Shown: positions 29,415 to 38,843 of the stretch, in pieces
How positions within the stretch are numbered: position 1 is the first letter of the stretch
Layout of the letters: each line of letters starts with the position of its first letter
From: CAVZOY01 sp963777095
GTDB taxonomy: Bacteria; Actinomycetota; Actinomycetes; Mycobacteriales; Geodermatophilaceae
Direction of reading: 5' to 3'
Length of the DNA stretch: 64,000 nt
Assembly: GCA_963777095.1 (NCBI GenBank)
Contig: CAVZOY010000006.1
Location: 310,001 to 374,000 of the forward strand
Program-made: the position numbers and the translations under genes
The notes under the pieces: model-generated
What the model was told of the DNA's origin: nothing
Seen by the model: the letters and a program-made list of their open reading frames with translations, nothing else
Database searches by the model: none

Positions 29415-30593
29415 TCAGCCGGGCAGCCGGAGCCGGACGGCCAGGGCCTCCAGGGCCACCTGCGGCTTGACGTTCTGCTCGAGAGCGGTGCGGCACTCCA
29501 GCACCGCCTCGATGCGGAGCAGCGCCCCCTCCGGACCGATCCGCCGGCCCAGTTCGGCCGCGTCGGCCCGCCGGTCGGGGTGGTTGAGCGGAAGGGTGTC
29601 GGCAGGCGACGAGGCGAGCACCATCGCGTCCCGGTAGAGCCCCGCCAGGTCGACCAGCGCGCGGTCCAGCGAGTCGCGCCCGATGCGCTTGGCGCGCACC
29701 TTCTGCCGGCGCTCCAGCTCCTTGATCTGGCCGGCGCTGCCCCGGCTCGCGGCGACGACGCCCGGCCCACGGGCACCGACCCCCAGGCTGGTCTTGAGCG
29801 CCTCGAGCTCGGCGGCGTCCCGATCCCCGGTGGCCGCGCCGGTCTCCTCGTCGGCGGCGCCGACCAGCGATTCCGCCGCCTCGAGGCACGCGGCGAGCGA
29901 GACGAGCGAGAGCGGCACGTCGAGCACGGCCTTGCGGGTGAGCCGGGAGTCCTCGTCGCGGGCCAGCCGCCGGGCGCGGCCGACGTGGCCGCCGGACGCG
30001 CCGGCGGCCCACGAGGCGAGCGCGGCGTCCACGCCGTCGCGGCGGACGAGCACGTCGGCGATCGCGTCGGCACCGGGCGTGTGCAGCGCGACGACGCGGC
30101 AGCGGGACCGGATCGTGACCGATACGTCGTCGGGGTGCAGGCTCGGCGCGCAGAGCATAACCACCGTCCGCGGCGGCGGCTCCTCGATCATCTTGAGGAC
30201 GGCGTTGGCCGCACCCTCGGTCATCCGGTCGGCGTCCTCGACGACGATGATCTGCCACCGCCCCTGGGACGGGGCCCGCGAGGCGACCCGCACGATCTCG
30301 CGCGCCTCGTCGACGCCGATCGACAGGCCCTCCGGGTTGATGACCTTGAGGTCGGCGTGGGTGCCGGACAGCACGGTGTGGCAGGCGTGGCAGGTGCCGT
30401 CGCCCCCGTCGGGGCACTGCAGGGCGGCGGCGAACGCCCGGGCGGCCACCGACCGCCCCGAGCCGGGCGGACCGGTGAACAGCCAGGCATGCGTCATCGC
30501 GGCCGCGTTCGCCACGGCCGCCTTCAGCTCGGCGACCGCCGCGGGCTGGCCGACGACGGCGGCCCAGACGCCGTCGGGAAGCGTGGCGGTCAC
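29415..30593 (-). CDS. holB: DNA polymerase III subunit delta'
   Basis: Clamp-loader subunit. The 392-residue protein has the RuvB-like AAA region WLFTGPPGSGRSVAARAFA with Arg where ATP-binding subunits have Lys (GRS instead of GKS), as expected for a subunit that need not hydrolyse ATP. A zinc-module remnant CPDGGDGTCHACH, DADRMTEGAANAVLKMIEEPP and SRCRVV (sensor/arginine-finger region) follow. The GTG at 30593 overlaps the tmk stop (GTGA). Linkage of tmk and holB is widespread in bacteria. C-terminal collar domain ends EALAVRLRLPG. Confidence 0.93.
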   Translation of the reverse strand: MTATLPDGVWAAVVGQPAAVAELKAAVANAAAMTHAWLFTGPPGSGRSVAARAFAAALQCPDGGDGTCHACHTVLSGTHADLKVINPEGLSIGVDEAREIVRVASRAPSQGRWQIIVVEDADRMTEGAANAVLKMIEEPPPRTVVMLCAPSLHPDDVSVTIRSRCRVVALHTPGADAIADVLVRRDGVDAALASWAAGASGGHVGRARRLARDEDSRLTRKAVLDVPLSLVSLAACLEAAESLVGAADEETGAATGDRDAAELEALKTSLGVGARGPGVVAASRGSAGQIKELERRQKVRAKRIGRDSLDRALVDLAGLYRDAMVLASSPADTLPLNHPDRRADAAELGRRIGPEGALLRIEAVLECRTALEQNVKPQVALEALAVRLRLPG

Positions 30594-32996
30594 GGATGCA
30601 ACTGCGGGGTCGGCCCGGTCTGGGCGTGCGGGCGATGGGCCTCTCCCCCGGCGGCCGGCGGTCGCTGACGGGCCGGTCGTGACAGCTGCTGCAGCGGCAG
30701 GCCCTCGAGCAGCTCGGCGACCTTGACGCGCACGGCGGCGGCGATGTCGTCCGGCGACCGGCGGGCATCGATGACGACGTAGCGGTCGGGCTCGGACTCG
30801 GCCAGCGCGCGGAAGGTCTGCCGCACCCGCTGGTGGAACTCCAGCGACTCGGACTCGATCCGGTCGGCGGCCGCCCGGCCCCTCGCCCGCGCCAACCCGT
30901 CCTCCGGGGGGAGGTCCAGGAGCACGGTGAGATCCGGCACCAGGCCCTCGGTGGCCCAGCGCGACAGCATCCGCACGTCGTCGAGCGCGATCGCGCGGCC
31001 GGCGCCCTGGTAGGCCAGCGAGCTGTCGACGAACCGGTCGGTGATCACCACCTCGCCCGCGTTCAGCGCCGGGCGCAGGACGTCGTGCACGTGCTGGGCC
31101 CGATCGGCGGCGTAGAGCAGGGCCTCGGACCGGGCGGCGATCCCGGCGTGCGCACGGTCGAGCAGGATCGACCGGATGCCGGACCCCGACGGCGTCGCGC
31201 CCGGCTCGAACGTCGCCCGGGCGACGAGGCCCTCGTTCGTCAGCCATTCCTGCAGTCGCCGTACCTGGGTCGACTTGCCCGCGCCCTCGCCGCCCTCGAA
31301 CGCGATCAGCACGCCACCGCCGTCGAGGCGGCGGCGCGCGGTGGTGTCCCGCCGCACCGCGGTGACGATGTCGGCGAGCAGCGGCACCGGCCGCCCGTCG
31401 TCCATCTGCCGGTAGGCGAGCAGTCCCACGCCGAGGACGAGGAGCCCGGCGGCGAAGAGCATGATCCGGTCGCCGGTGACCGGGACGGTGAACGCCCCGA
31501 GGTCGACGCTGTGCCGGCCCAGCAGACCCACGCCGAACGGGATCACGGCCAGGCTGAGGATCAACGCCGCACGCACCAGCGACTGCACGAGGGCGAACGT
31601 GCGGCCCCGGATCGCGTCCTCGATCTCGGTGCCGAGCAGGGTGAAGCAGGCCAGGTAGGCGACGCCGGCGAAGAAGCCCATGAGCACGACGAGCAGCAGC
31701 GCGATCCACAGCGCGAACGTCCAGGCCAGCAGGAGGACCGGGACGCCGGCCCCCACCAGCGCGACCCCGAACAACCGCTCGCGGGAGAGGTCGCGGGCGA
31801 CGCTGGGCCCGAGCGCGATGCCGAGCCCCAGGCCGATGAACACCGCCCCGAACAGCAGTCCGTAGGAGGCCGTGCCGCCGCCGAGCGAGCCGGCGAACGC
31901 CTGACCCGTGGCGATCACGACGCCGGCGGCGAACATCGCCCCGGTGATCCCGACGATCAGCCCGCGGACCAGCGGCGAGTGCCCGGCGAAGGACAGCCCG
32001 TGCTTCAGCGACCCGAGAAAGCTCTCCCCCGCCACGACCGCGCCCGGCTCCCGCCGCCCGCTGATCGACGGCAGGTTCCAGATGACCACCGCGGCCACGA
32101 GGAACGTCAGGGCGTTGAGGTACAGCGCCAGGTCGACCTGGGTCGACGCCGAACAGGGCCTTCTCGATGTCACTGCTCAGGCTGGTGAGCACGGCGAAGA
32201 CGATGGCCGCGAGCACCGGCGTGAACCCGTACGTGGTGACCAGGGAGAGCTGGTTCGCGGGTTCCAGCTGGTCACGCCGGAGCATGTTGGGAACGGCGGC
32301 GTCCTTGGCCGGGATCCAGAACAGGCTGATCGTCTCGATGAGGAACTGGGCGACGAACAGCCAGATCAGGTTGTCGACGAGCGGGATCGAGGCGAACAGC
32401 GAGAACCGCATCAGGTCGGTGACGACCATCGTCTTGCGCCGGTCGAACCGGTCGGCGAAGGCGCCGGCGAGCGGGCCGAGCACGATCGCCGGCAGCAGGC
32501 GGAACAGCAGGACGGCGCCGAGCGCGAAGTTCTGGCCCGCGAAGCTGTCGACCAGCGAGGTCGCGGTGGCGGTGATCGCCAGCAGGCCCAGCCAGTCGCC
32601 GAAGCTCGACAGCGACATCGACAGCCACAGCTTGCGGAAGTCGCGCACCTGCAGGACCGCGCGGATCTTCGCGCCGAGCCCCACGGAGCCGGGCACCTCG
32701 TCCCCCCGGATCCCGTCCGGATCGGCGGTAGGTGCAGCCGCCTCCGGCGGCACGGGGGTCTGTGCGGGCGGAAGCCCGTCACCGACCGACGGGACGCCGG
32801 ACGCGGCACCCTCGACGGAACCGCGGTCGCCCTGGTCGTCGGGCGGCGGCGCCGGCGGCGTCGGGTCGGACGGAATCGGAGCTCCCGGGGTGTCGAGGGA
32901 GGGGTGGTGGCGGCTCTGCGGCGGCCTCACGGTACCGGGCGGGGGGGACGATCCCCGCCCATTTCGCACGGTCCGGTGAACCCCTCGCCGCAGCAT
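30590..32996 (-). pseudogene. tmk: MFS transporter-dTMP kinase fusion, frame broken near 32141
   Basis: The corrected protein is ~801 residues. A Pro-rich N-terminus is followed by an MFS-like domain of about 12 helices (SLSSFGDWLGLLAI, then ADRFDRRKTMVVTD as the loop 2-3 motif) and a C-terminal thymidylate kinase with P-loop FEGGEGAGKSTQ, TFEPGATPSG, DRFVDSSLAYQG and ARGRAAADRIESE. The frames meet near GGG 32140-32142; removing one base reads FGVDQVDLALYLNALTF. MFS-dTMP kinase fusions are known in actinobacteria. As dTMP kinase is essential and no other copy is seen, an error in the sequence is likely. The start is uncertain (32996, or GTG 32930). Confidence 0.85.
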
Positions 32997-33028
32997 CGGC
33001 CGCGTCCCGAACGTTCCCGGTCCGGCGC

Positions 33029-33034
33029 TAGGGT
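33029..33034 (+). promoter_or_regulatory. -10 box, probable leaderless promoter for tam
   Basis: TAGGGT (TANNNT) ends six bases before the GTG at 33041, with no Shine-Dalgarno between. The spacing fits transcription starting at the G of the start codon. Confidence 0.45.
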
Positions 33035-33040
33035 CGCCGG

Positions 33041-33853
33041 GTGAGCGGTACGCAGGGGTCCGCGGCCCCCGACGCGGCGTGGGACCCGGCGACCTATCTG
33101 CGCTACGCCGGCGAACGGGCGCGGCCCTTCGTCGACCTGCTGGCCGCCGTGCGCTCCGAGTCGCCCGCGGTCGTGGTGGACCTCGGCTGCGGCGAGGGGG
33201 CGCTGACCGCCACGCTGTCCCGCCGCTGGCCGGGCGCGCGGGTGCTCGGCGTCGACTCGTCGGCCGAGATGCTCGCCGCCGCGGCGGCGCACGCCGAGCC
33301 CGGACGGGTCACGTTCGAGCTGGGCGACGTCCGCGACTGGCTCCCGGACGGGCCGGTCGACGTCCTGGTGAGCAACGCCGTCCTGCACTGGGTGCCGGGG
33401 CACGCCGACCTGCTGCGCCGCTGGGCCGGTGAGCTCGCTCCGGGCGGCGAGCTCGCCGTCCAGGTGCCGGGCAACTTCCGCGCCCCCACCCACGCCCTGC
33501 TGACCGAGCTCTGCCGGTCGCCGCGGTGGTCGGCCCGCGTCGCAGCGCTCGGACCGCAGCCGGACGCCGTCCTGGATCCGGCCGGCTACCTCGACGTGCT
33601 GACCGGCGCGGGGCTCGAGGCGGACGTCTGGGAGACGACCTACCTGCACGTCCTGCGCGGCCCGGACCCCGTGCTGGGCTGGGTGCGCGGCACGGTGCTC
33701 CGTCCGGTGCTCGCCGCGCTGGACGAGGCCGAGGTCGAGGACCTCACCAAGGCATACGCCGCCGCCCTGCGCGCCGCCTATCCCGAGCGGCCGGACGGGA
33801 CGACGGTCCTGCCGTTCCGCCGGGTGTTCGCGGTCGGGCGTCGCACGGTCTGA
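33041..33853 (+). CDS. tam: trans-aconitate 2-methyltransferase
   Basis: Methylates trans-aconitate, a toxic by-product of the TCA cycle. The 270-residue protein opens like Tam proteins (WDPATYLRYAGERARPFVDLL), has SAM motif I VVDLGCGEGALT, GVDSSAEML, and the Tam-type segment SNAVLHWVPGHADLLRRW, then VQVPGNFRAPTHALL. Family-length. GTG start at 33041 with a TANNNT box just upstream. It is divergent from MFS-tmk (44 bases) and directly precedes the VOC gene. Confidence 0.85.
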   Translation: MSGTQGSAAPDAAWDPATYLRYAGERARPFVDLLAAVRSESPAVVVDLGCGEGALTATLSRRWPGARVLGVDSSAEMLAAAAAHAEPGRVTFELGDVRDWLPDGPVDVLVSNAVLHWVPGHADLLRRWAGELAPGGELAVQVPGNFRAPTHALLTELCRSPRWSARVAALGPQPDAVLDPAGYLDVLTGAGLEADVWETTYLHVLRGPDPVLGWVRGTVLRPVLAALDEAEVEDLTKAYAAALRAAYPERPDGTTVLPFRRVFAVGRRTV

Positions 33854-33864
33854 GGAGGATCCCG

Positions 33865-34224
33865 TTGCTCACCGGCCTGCACCACGTCCAGGTCTCCTGC
33901 CCGGCCGGCAGCGAGGACGCCCTGCGCGCCTTCTACGGCGGCGTGCTCGGCATGAGCGAGCTCGCGAAGCCCCCGGTGCTCGCGGCCCGCGGCGGCGTCT
34001 GGTTCCGCTCGGGCCCGGCCGAGCTGCACTGCGGCGTCGAGGCTGACTTCCGCCCGGCCCGCAAGGCGCACCCCGGCCTGCTCACCGACGATCTGGACGC
34101 CGTGGCCACCGCCTGCGAGGCGGCCGGGCATCCGGTCGAGTGGGATCCGCACTTCCCCGGTCACCGGAGGCTGTACGTGGCCGACCCCGTGGGCAACCGG
34201 CTGGAGCTCCTCCAGCCGGAGTAG
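33865..34224 (+). CDS. VOC superfamily (glyoxalase/bleomycin resistance-like) protein
   Basis: A 119-residue single-module vicinal oxygen chelate protein: LHHVQVSCPAGSED at the N-terminus with the first metal-ligand type His, FYGGVLGM, and the C-terminal strand DPVGNRLELLQPE carrying the terminal Glu ligand. The start is a TTG at 33865, supported by AGGAGG at 33853-33858, which overlaps the tam stop. Substrate unknown; VOC proteins include lyases, dioxygenases and resistance proteins. Probably co-transcribed with tam. It is convergent with a methyltransferase gene three bases away. Confidence 0.8.
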   Translation: MLTGLHHVQVSCPAGSEDALRAFYGGVLGMSELAKPPVLAARGGVWFRSGPAELHCGVEADFRPARKAHPGLLTDDLDAVATACEAAGHPVEWDPHFPGHRRLYVADPVGNRLELLQPE

Positions 34225-34227
34225 GGG

Positions 34228-35022
34228 TCAGCCGCGCGGGACCAGCCGCCAGGCGGTGGTGACGTAGGTGAGTTCGAGCTCGTCGCGTCCCCGGGTGTCG
34301 GGATGGCTGTCGAGCAGGTCGCTGATCCGGCCGAGGTAGGCCGTGCGGGTGTCGTCGTCCATCAGGGCGACGCGGCTGCTGCTCGCCGCCCGGCCGACGA
34401 CGCCCTCGGGCGGGACCCGGTTGATCCAGCGGGTCCGCTGCACCTCCACGTCGGCGCGGAGCCTCGTCGCGAAGGCGTCCACGACGGCCTGGTTGCCCTC
34501 GGGGCGGTCGCCGGTCTGGTCGCGGGTGCCCTCGGCGAGGAGGCCGGCCAGCTCCGCCGCCCACGGCGTGGCCACCTCCTCGGTGTTCCACACGAAGCCG
34601 ACGGCGCCGCCCGGCGCCAGCACACGGAGGAACTCCCGCGAGGCGGCGCCGGGCTCGAACCAGTGGGCGGCCTGGGCGGCGACGATCACGTCGCGGTCGC
34701 CGTCCGGGAGCGGCAGTGACTCCGCACCGGTGAGCAGCGTCGGGACACCGGGCAGCCGGGCCGACAGCTCGGCCAGCATGTCGGCCGAGACGTCGGCCGC
34801 GACGACGTCGTGCCCGGCCGCGACCAGCCGCTCGGTGAGCAGGCCGGTGCCGGCTCCCAGGTCGAGGATGCGGCGGGGCCGGTCGTGCCCGGCAGCTCCG
34901 CCGGCCAGGAAGGCCACGACCTCGGCCGGGTAGCCCGGCCGCCAGGCGGCGTAGTCGGCCGCCACGGCGCCGAACGACCGGCCGCGGTCGTCCCGGTCCG
35001 CGGTCCAGCGGGTGTCGGTCAT
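34228..35022 (-). CDS. class I SAM-dependent methyltransferase
   Basis: A 264-residue methyltransferase: SFGAVAADYAAWRPGYP, motif I ILDLGAGTGLLTERL (about 52-66), VVAADVSADML, AQAAHWFEPGAA. It is a clear paralogue of the methyltransferase part of the topA frame directly upstream: both share SFGAVA, RPGYP, AAQAAHWF, FVWN and a C-terminus HPDTRGR(D/E). The ATG at 35022 overlaps the upstream stop (ATGA) and has GAGGAGG before it. Substrate unknown. Confidence 0.85.
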   Translation of the reverse strand: MTDTRWTADRDDRGRSFGAVAADYAAWRPGYPAEVVAFLAGGAAGHDRPRRILDLGAGTGLLTERLVAAGHDVVAADVSADMLAELSARLPGVPTLLTGAESLPLPDGDRDVIVAAQAAHWFEPGAASREFLRVLAPGGAVGFVWNTEEVATPWAAELAGLLAEGTRDQTGDRPEGNQAVVDAFATRLRADVEVQRTRWINRVPPEGVVGRAASSSRVALMDDDTRTAYLGRISDLLDSHPDTRGRDELELTYVTTAWRLVPRG

Positions 35023-38000
35023 CGTGCGTTCCTCCTCGGGAGCATCCGCCAGGCGCTGGACACCAGCCGCACCTCGACGACCTCGCGGCCGCGGGTGTCC
35101 GGATGGGTGGCCAGCAGCTCGCGCACCGCACCGAGGAAGTCGGCGCGACGCGGCTCGGACATGGTGGCCACGTAGCTGCGGGTGGCCAGGCCGGCCACCA
35201 GGTCGTCGGGGGTCTGCCGCTGCACGGCGACGGACTCGTAGGTCTGCAGGTCGGCGTCCAGCTCGCGGACGAACGCCTCGGTGACGCCTCGGGGGGTGAA
35301 GCGCTCGACCTGTTCCTGCGCCAGGAGCGCATCGAGCTCGACCGACCAGGCCATCCGGTCGTCGCGCATGTTCCACACGAACGTGACCGCCCCGCCGGGG
35401 CGCAGCACGCGGAGCAGCTCGGCAGCGGCCGGGGCGGGGTCGAACCAGTGCGCCGCCTGGGCGGCGGTGATCACGTCGACGTCCGCATCCGGCAGCGGGA
35501 TGGCCTCCGCCGTCCCCTCGAGGGCGGTGACCGACGGCAGGCTCGCCGCGAGCTGCGCGAGCATCCCGGCCGCCGGCTCGACGGCCACCACGTCATGTCC
35601 CGCGGCGGCGAGCGGCGCGGTGAGCAGGCCGGTGCCCGCCGCGAGGTCGAGGACGCGCAGCCGCCGGTCGGCACCCTCGGCACCACCGACGGCGAAGGCG
35701 ACGACGTCGTCGGGGTAGCCGGGGCGCAGCGACGAGTAGCCGCCCGCGACCGCGCCGAACGACCGCGCCCGCTCCTGCCAGTCGACCGGCCCCTCCCCGC
35801 CCACGCCAGTCAGCGGCCGGCCGCGGCCGGTCGCGGTCTTCGCGGCGGTCTTCTTCGCCGCGGGCTTCTTGGCGGTCGCCTTCTTCGTGGCCTTCTTCTT
35901 GGTCGCCGGGCCGCGGGCGCGGCGGTCGGCCAGCAGCTCGGCCGCCCGCTCGATGGTGATCGACTCGACGTCGTCGCCCTTGCGGAGGCTGGCGTTGGTC
36001 TCGCCGTCGGTGACGTACGGACCGAACCGCCCCTCACGGACGGTCACCTGGCCCTGCGTGACCGGGTCCGGGCCCAGCTCCTTCAGCGGCGCCGCGGCGG
36101 CGCGGCGTCCCCGCTGCTTGGGCTGCGCGAAGACGGCCAGTGCCTCGTCGAGGGTGACGGTGAACAGCCGGTCCTCGCTCTCCAGGGAGCGGGAGTCGCT
36201 GCCCTTCTTGAGGTACGGGCCGTAGCGGCCGTTCAGCGCCTGGATCTCCTCGCCGTCCGGTGCGCTGCCGACGGTGCGGGGCAGCGTGAGCAGCTTCAGC
36301 GCGTCGTCGAGGGTGACCGTCTCCGGCGTCATGGACGCGAACAGGCTCGCCGTCCGCGGCGAGTCCTTGCTGCCCTCGGGGACGACCGTGGTGACGTACG
36401 GGCCGTAGCGCCCGGCCTTGACCACCACCGGGTGCCCGCTCTCGGGGTCGGTGCCGAGGTCGCGGTCGCTGGACGGCGCGGAGAGCAGCTCGGCGACCTT
36501 CTCGTCGGTCAGCTCGTCGGGGGCGAGGTCCTCGGGGATGCTGACCCGCGGCCCGTCCTCGCCGCCGGCCTGCAGGTACGGCCCGTAGCGGCCGACCCGG
36601 GCGATGACCGGGGACCCGTCGGGACCGGTGGCCCGGAGCGGGATGGAGTTGACGCCCCGGGCGTCGATCTCCTCCAGCCGCTGGCCGACGATCTGCTTGA
36701 GACCGCCGGACTCGGCGATACCGCCGCTGCCGCGTCCCTCGCCGCCGAAGTAGAACTGGGTCAGCCAGTCGACCCGCCGCAGCGTGCCGCCGGCGATCTC
36801 GTCGAGCTCCTCCTCCAGGGCGGCGGTGAAGTCGTAGTCCACCAGCTGCGCGAAGTGCTGCTCGAGCAGGTTGACCACGGCGAACGCGATGAAGGACGGC
36901 ACCATCGCGTTGCCCTTCTTCCACACGTACCCGCGGTCCTGGATCGTCTGCATGATCGAGGCGTAGGTGGAGGGGCGGCCGATGCCGAGCTCCTCGAGCC
37001 GCGCGACCAGGCTCGGCTCGGTGTAGCGGGCCGGGGGCGACGTCGTGTGGCCCTTGGCCTCGAGCGAGTCGGTGTCCAGCTGCTGACCGCGCTCGAGGCG
37101 GGGCAGCCGGCGCTCGGCGTCGTCGGTGCCGGGGTCGTCGTCACCGTTGGCGCCCGAGCCCTCGTCACGCGACTCGACGTAGGCGCGGAGGAAGCCGGGG
37201 AAGGTGATCGTGCGGCCGCTGGCGGTGAACTCGACCGCCTCGTCGGTGCTGCTGCGGCCGGCCAGCCGGATGCTGACCGTCTGGCCCACGGCGTCGGCCA
37301 TCTGCGAGGCGACGGTGCGCTGCCAGACCAGCTCGTAGAGCCGGAACTCGTCGCGGGCCAGCTGCGCGGCGAGCTGGCCCGGCGTGCGGAAGCTGTCGCC
37401 GGCCGGGCGGATGGCCTCGTGCGCCTCCTGCGCGCCCTTGGCCTTGCTCTTGTAGCGCCGGGCCTCGGCCGGGACGTAGGCGTCGCCGTACAGCTCGCGG
37501 GCCTGCTGCCGGGCGGCGTTGATCGCCTCGTCGGAGAGGTTCGTCGAGTCGGTGCGCATGTAGGTGATGTGGCCGTTCTCGTACAGCCGCTGGGCGACGC
37601 GCATGGTCTGCGCGGACGACCAGCCGAGCTTGCGTCCGGCCTCCATCTGCAGGGTGGACGTGGTGAACGGCGCGTACGGACGGCGGCGGTAGGGCTTCTC
37701 GTCGACCCGGCCGACCGTCATCCGACGGCCGTCGAGACGGGCGGCCAGGCCGCGGGCGCCGGCCTCGTCGAGGTGCACGACCTCGCCGGTGACCCGGCCG
37801 GTGGCGGGGTCGAAGTCCCGGCCGGTGGCGACCCGGCTGTCGTCGACGCTGACCAGCTTGGCGCGCACCGTGGTGGGCTCGCCCGCGTCGGCGCCGGCGG
37901 AACGGCCGGGAACGGAGAAGACGCCCTCCAGCGACCAGTAGTCGGCCGCGTGGAAGCTCATCCGCTCCCGCTCGCGCTCGACCACGATGCGCGTGGCGAC

Positions 38001-38594
38001 GGACTGCACGCGGCCCGCCGACAGCTTGGGCAGCACCTTCTTCCACAGGACCGGGCTGACCTCGTAGCCGTAGAGGCGGTCGAGGATGCGGCGCGTCTCC
38101 TGCGCGTCGACGAGGTCGGTGTCGAGCTCGCGGGGGTTGGCCACAGCCCGCGCGATCGCCTCGGGCGTGATCTCGTGGAAGACCATGCGGCGGACGGGCA
38201 CCCGCGGCTTCAGCGTGTCGACCAGGTGCCAGGCGATGGCCTCGCCCTCGCGGTCCTCATCGGTGGCGAGGTAGACCTCGCTGGCCTGCTTGACCAGCTG
38301 CTTGAGGCGGGTCACCTGCTGCTTGCGGTCGGGGCTGACGACGTAGAGCGGCTCGAAGGCGTTGTCGACGTTCACCCCGAGGCGAGCCCACGCGGCGCCC
38401 TTGTGCTCGGCCGGGACGTCGGCGGCGTTGCGGGGCAGGTCGCGGATGTGCCCGACGCTGGCCTCGACGACGTAGCCGCTGCCGAGGTAGCCGGCGATCT
38501 TGCCGGCCTTGGTCGGCGACTCGACGATCACCAGCGGTCGGCCGCCGGTGGCGTCGGACCGCGGGCTGCCGTTCTGGCCGGTCTTGGGGGGCAC
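35019..38594 (-). CDS. topA: DNA topoisomerase I, in frame with a C-terminal methyltransferase
   Basis: Type IA topoisomerase relaxing negative supercoils. Residues ~18-160 are the Toprim domain (LVIVESPTKAGKI, TDEDREGEA); the catalytic Tyr is in HITYMRTDS near 345; four GR(Y/F)GPY modules and a Lys/Ala-rich tail end near 930. The frame then continues without a stop into a complete class I methyltransferase (about 937-1191; VLDLAAGTGLLTAPL). The GTG at 38594 has AGGAG upstream. If the sequence is right this is a 1191-residue fusion; otherwise topA ends at a TGA in the next frame (35812-35810) and the methyltransferase starts at GTG 35804. Confidence 0.85.
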   Translation of the reverse strand: MPPKTGQNGSPRSDATGGRPLVIVESPTKAGKIAGYLGSGYVVEASVGHIRDLPRNAADVPAEHKGAAWARLGVNVDNAFEPLYVVSPDRKQQVTRLKQLVKQASEVYLATDEDREGEAIAWHLVDTLKPRVPVRRMVFHEITPEAIARAVANPRELDTDLVDAQETRRILDRLYGYEVSPVLWKKVLPKLSAGRVQSVATRIVVERERERMSFHAADYWSLEGVFSVPGRSAGADAGEPTTVRAKLVSVDDSRVATGRDFDPATGRVTGEVVHLDEAGARGLAARLDGRRMTVGRVDEKPYRRRPYAPFTTSTLQMEAGRKLGWSSAQTMRVAQRLYENGHITYMRTDSTNLSDEAINAARQQARELYGDAYVPAEARRYKSKAKGAQEAHEAIRPAGDSFRTPGQLAAQLARDEFRLYELVWQRTVASQMADAVGQTVSIRLAGRSSTDEAVEFTASGRTITFPGFLRAYVESRDEGSGANGDDDPGTDDAERRLPRLERGQQLDTDSLEAKGHTTSPPARYTEPSLVARLEELGIGRPSTYASIMQTIQDRGYVWKKGNAMVPSFIAFAVVNLLEQHFAQLVDYDFTAALEEELDEIAGGTLRRVDWLTQFYFGGEGRGSGGIAESGGLKQIVGQRLEEIDARGVNSIPLRATGPDGSPVIARVGRYGPYLQAGGEDGPRVSIPEDLAPDELTDEKVAELLSAPSSDRDLGTDPESGHPVVVKAGRYGPYVTTVVPEGSKDSPRTASLFASMTPETVTLDDALKLLTLPRTVGSAPDGEEIQALNGRYGPYLKKGSDSRSLESEDRLFTVTLDEALAVFAQPKQRGRRAAAAPLKELGPDPVTQGQVTVREGRFGPYVTDGETNASLRKGDDVESITIERAAELLADRRARGPATKKKATKKATAKKPAAKKTAAKTATGRGRPLTGVGGEGPVDWQERARSFGAVAGGYSSLRPGYPDDVVAFAVGGAEGADRRLRVLDLAAGTGLLTAPLAAAGHDVVAVEPAAGMLAQLAASLPSVTALEGTAEAIPLPDADVDVITAAQAAHWFDPAPAAAELLRVLRPGGAVTFVWNMRDDRMAWSVELDALLAQEQVERFTPRGVTEAFVRELDADLQTYESVAVQRQTPDDLVAGLATRSYVATMSEPRRADFLGAVRELLATHPDTRGREVVEVRLVSSAWRMLPRRNAR

Positions 38595-38843
38595 GGTGCT
38601 CCTGTCGGTGGTGCTCGGTACTGCTGGCTCGGGGACGTCGGACCGTCGTCGGTCTGCTCGCGAGGTCGACGGAGCGGTGTACCCGTCGCCGTGGCACGGC
38701 GTCGGGACCGACCGCAGCGGCCCCCTTGGCGCGCCACGGTAAGGCACGGTCGCGGAAAGAGCCCGCGCGGTGACCCGATGTGGCGTGCCGTCCTCCCGTC
38801 AACGTCGCACCGGCCCGGCTGTTCCCGGGGAGCGTGCACGCCG

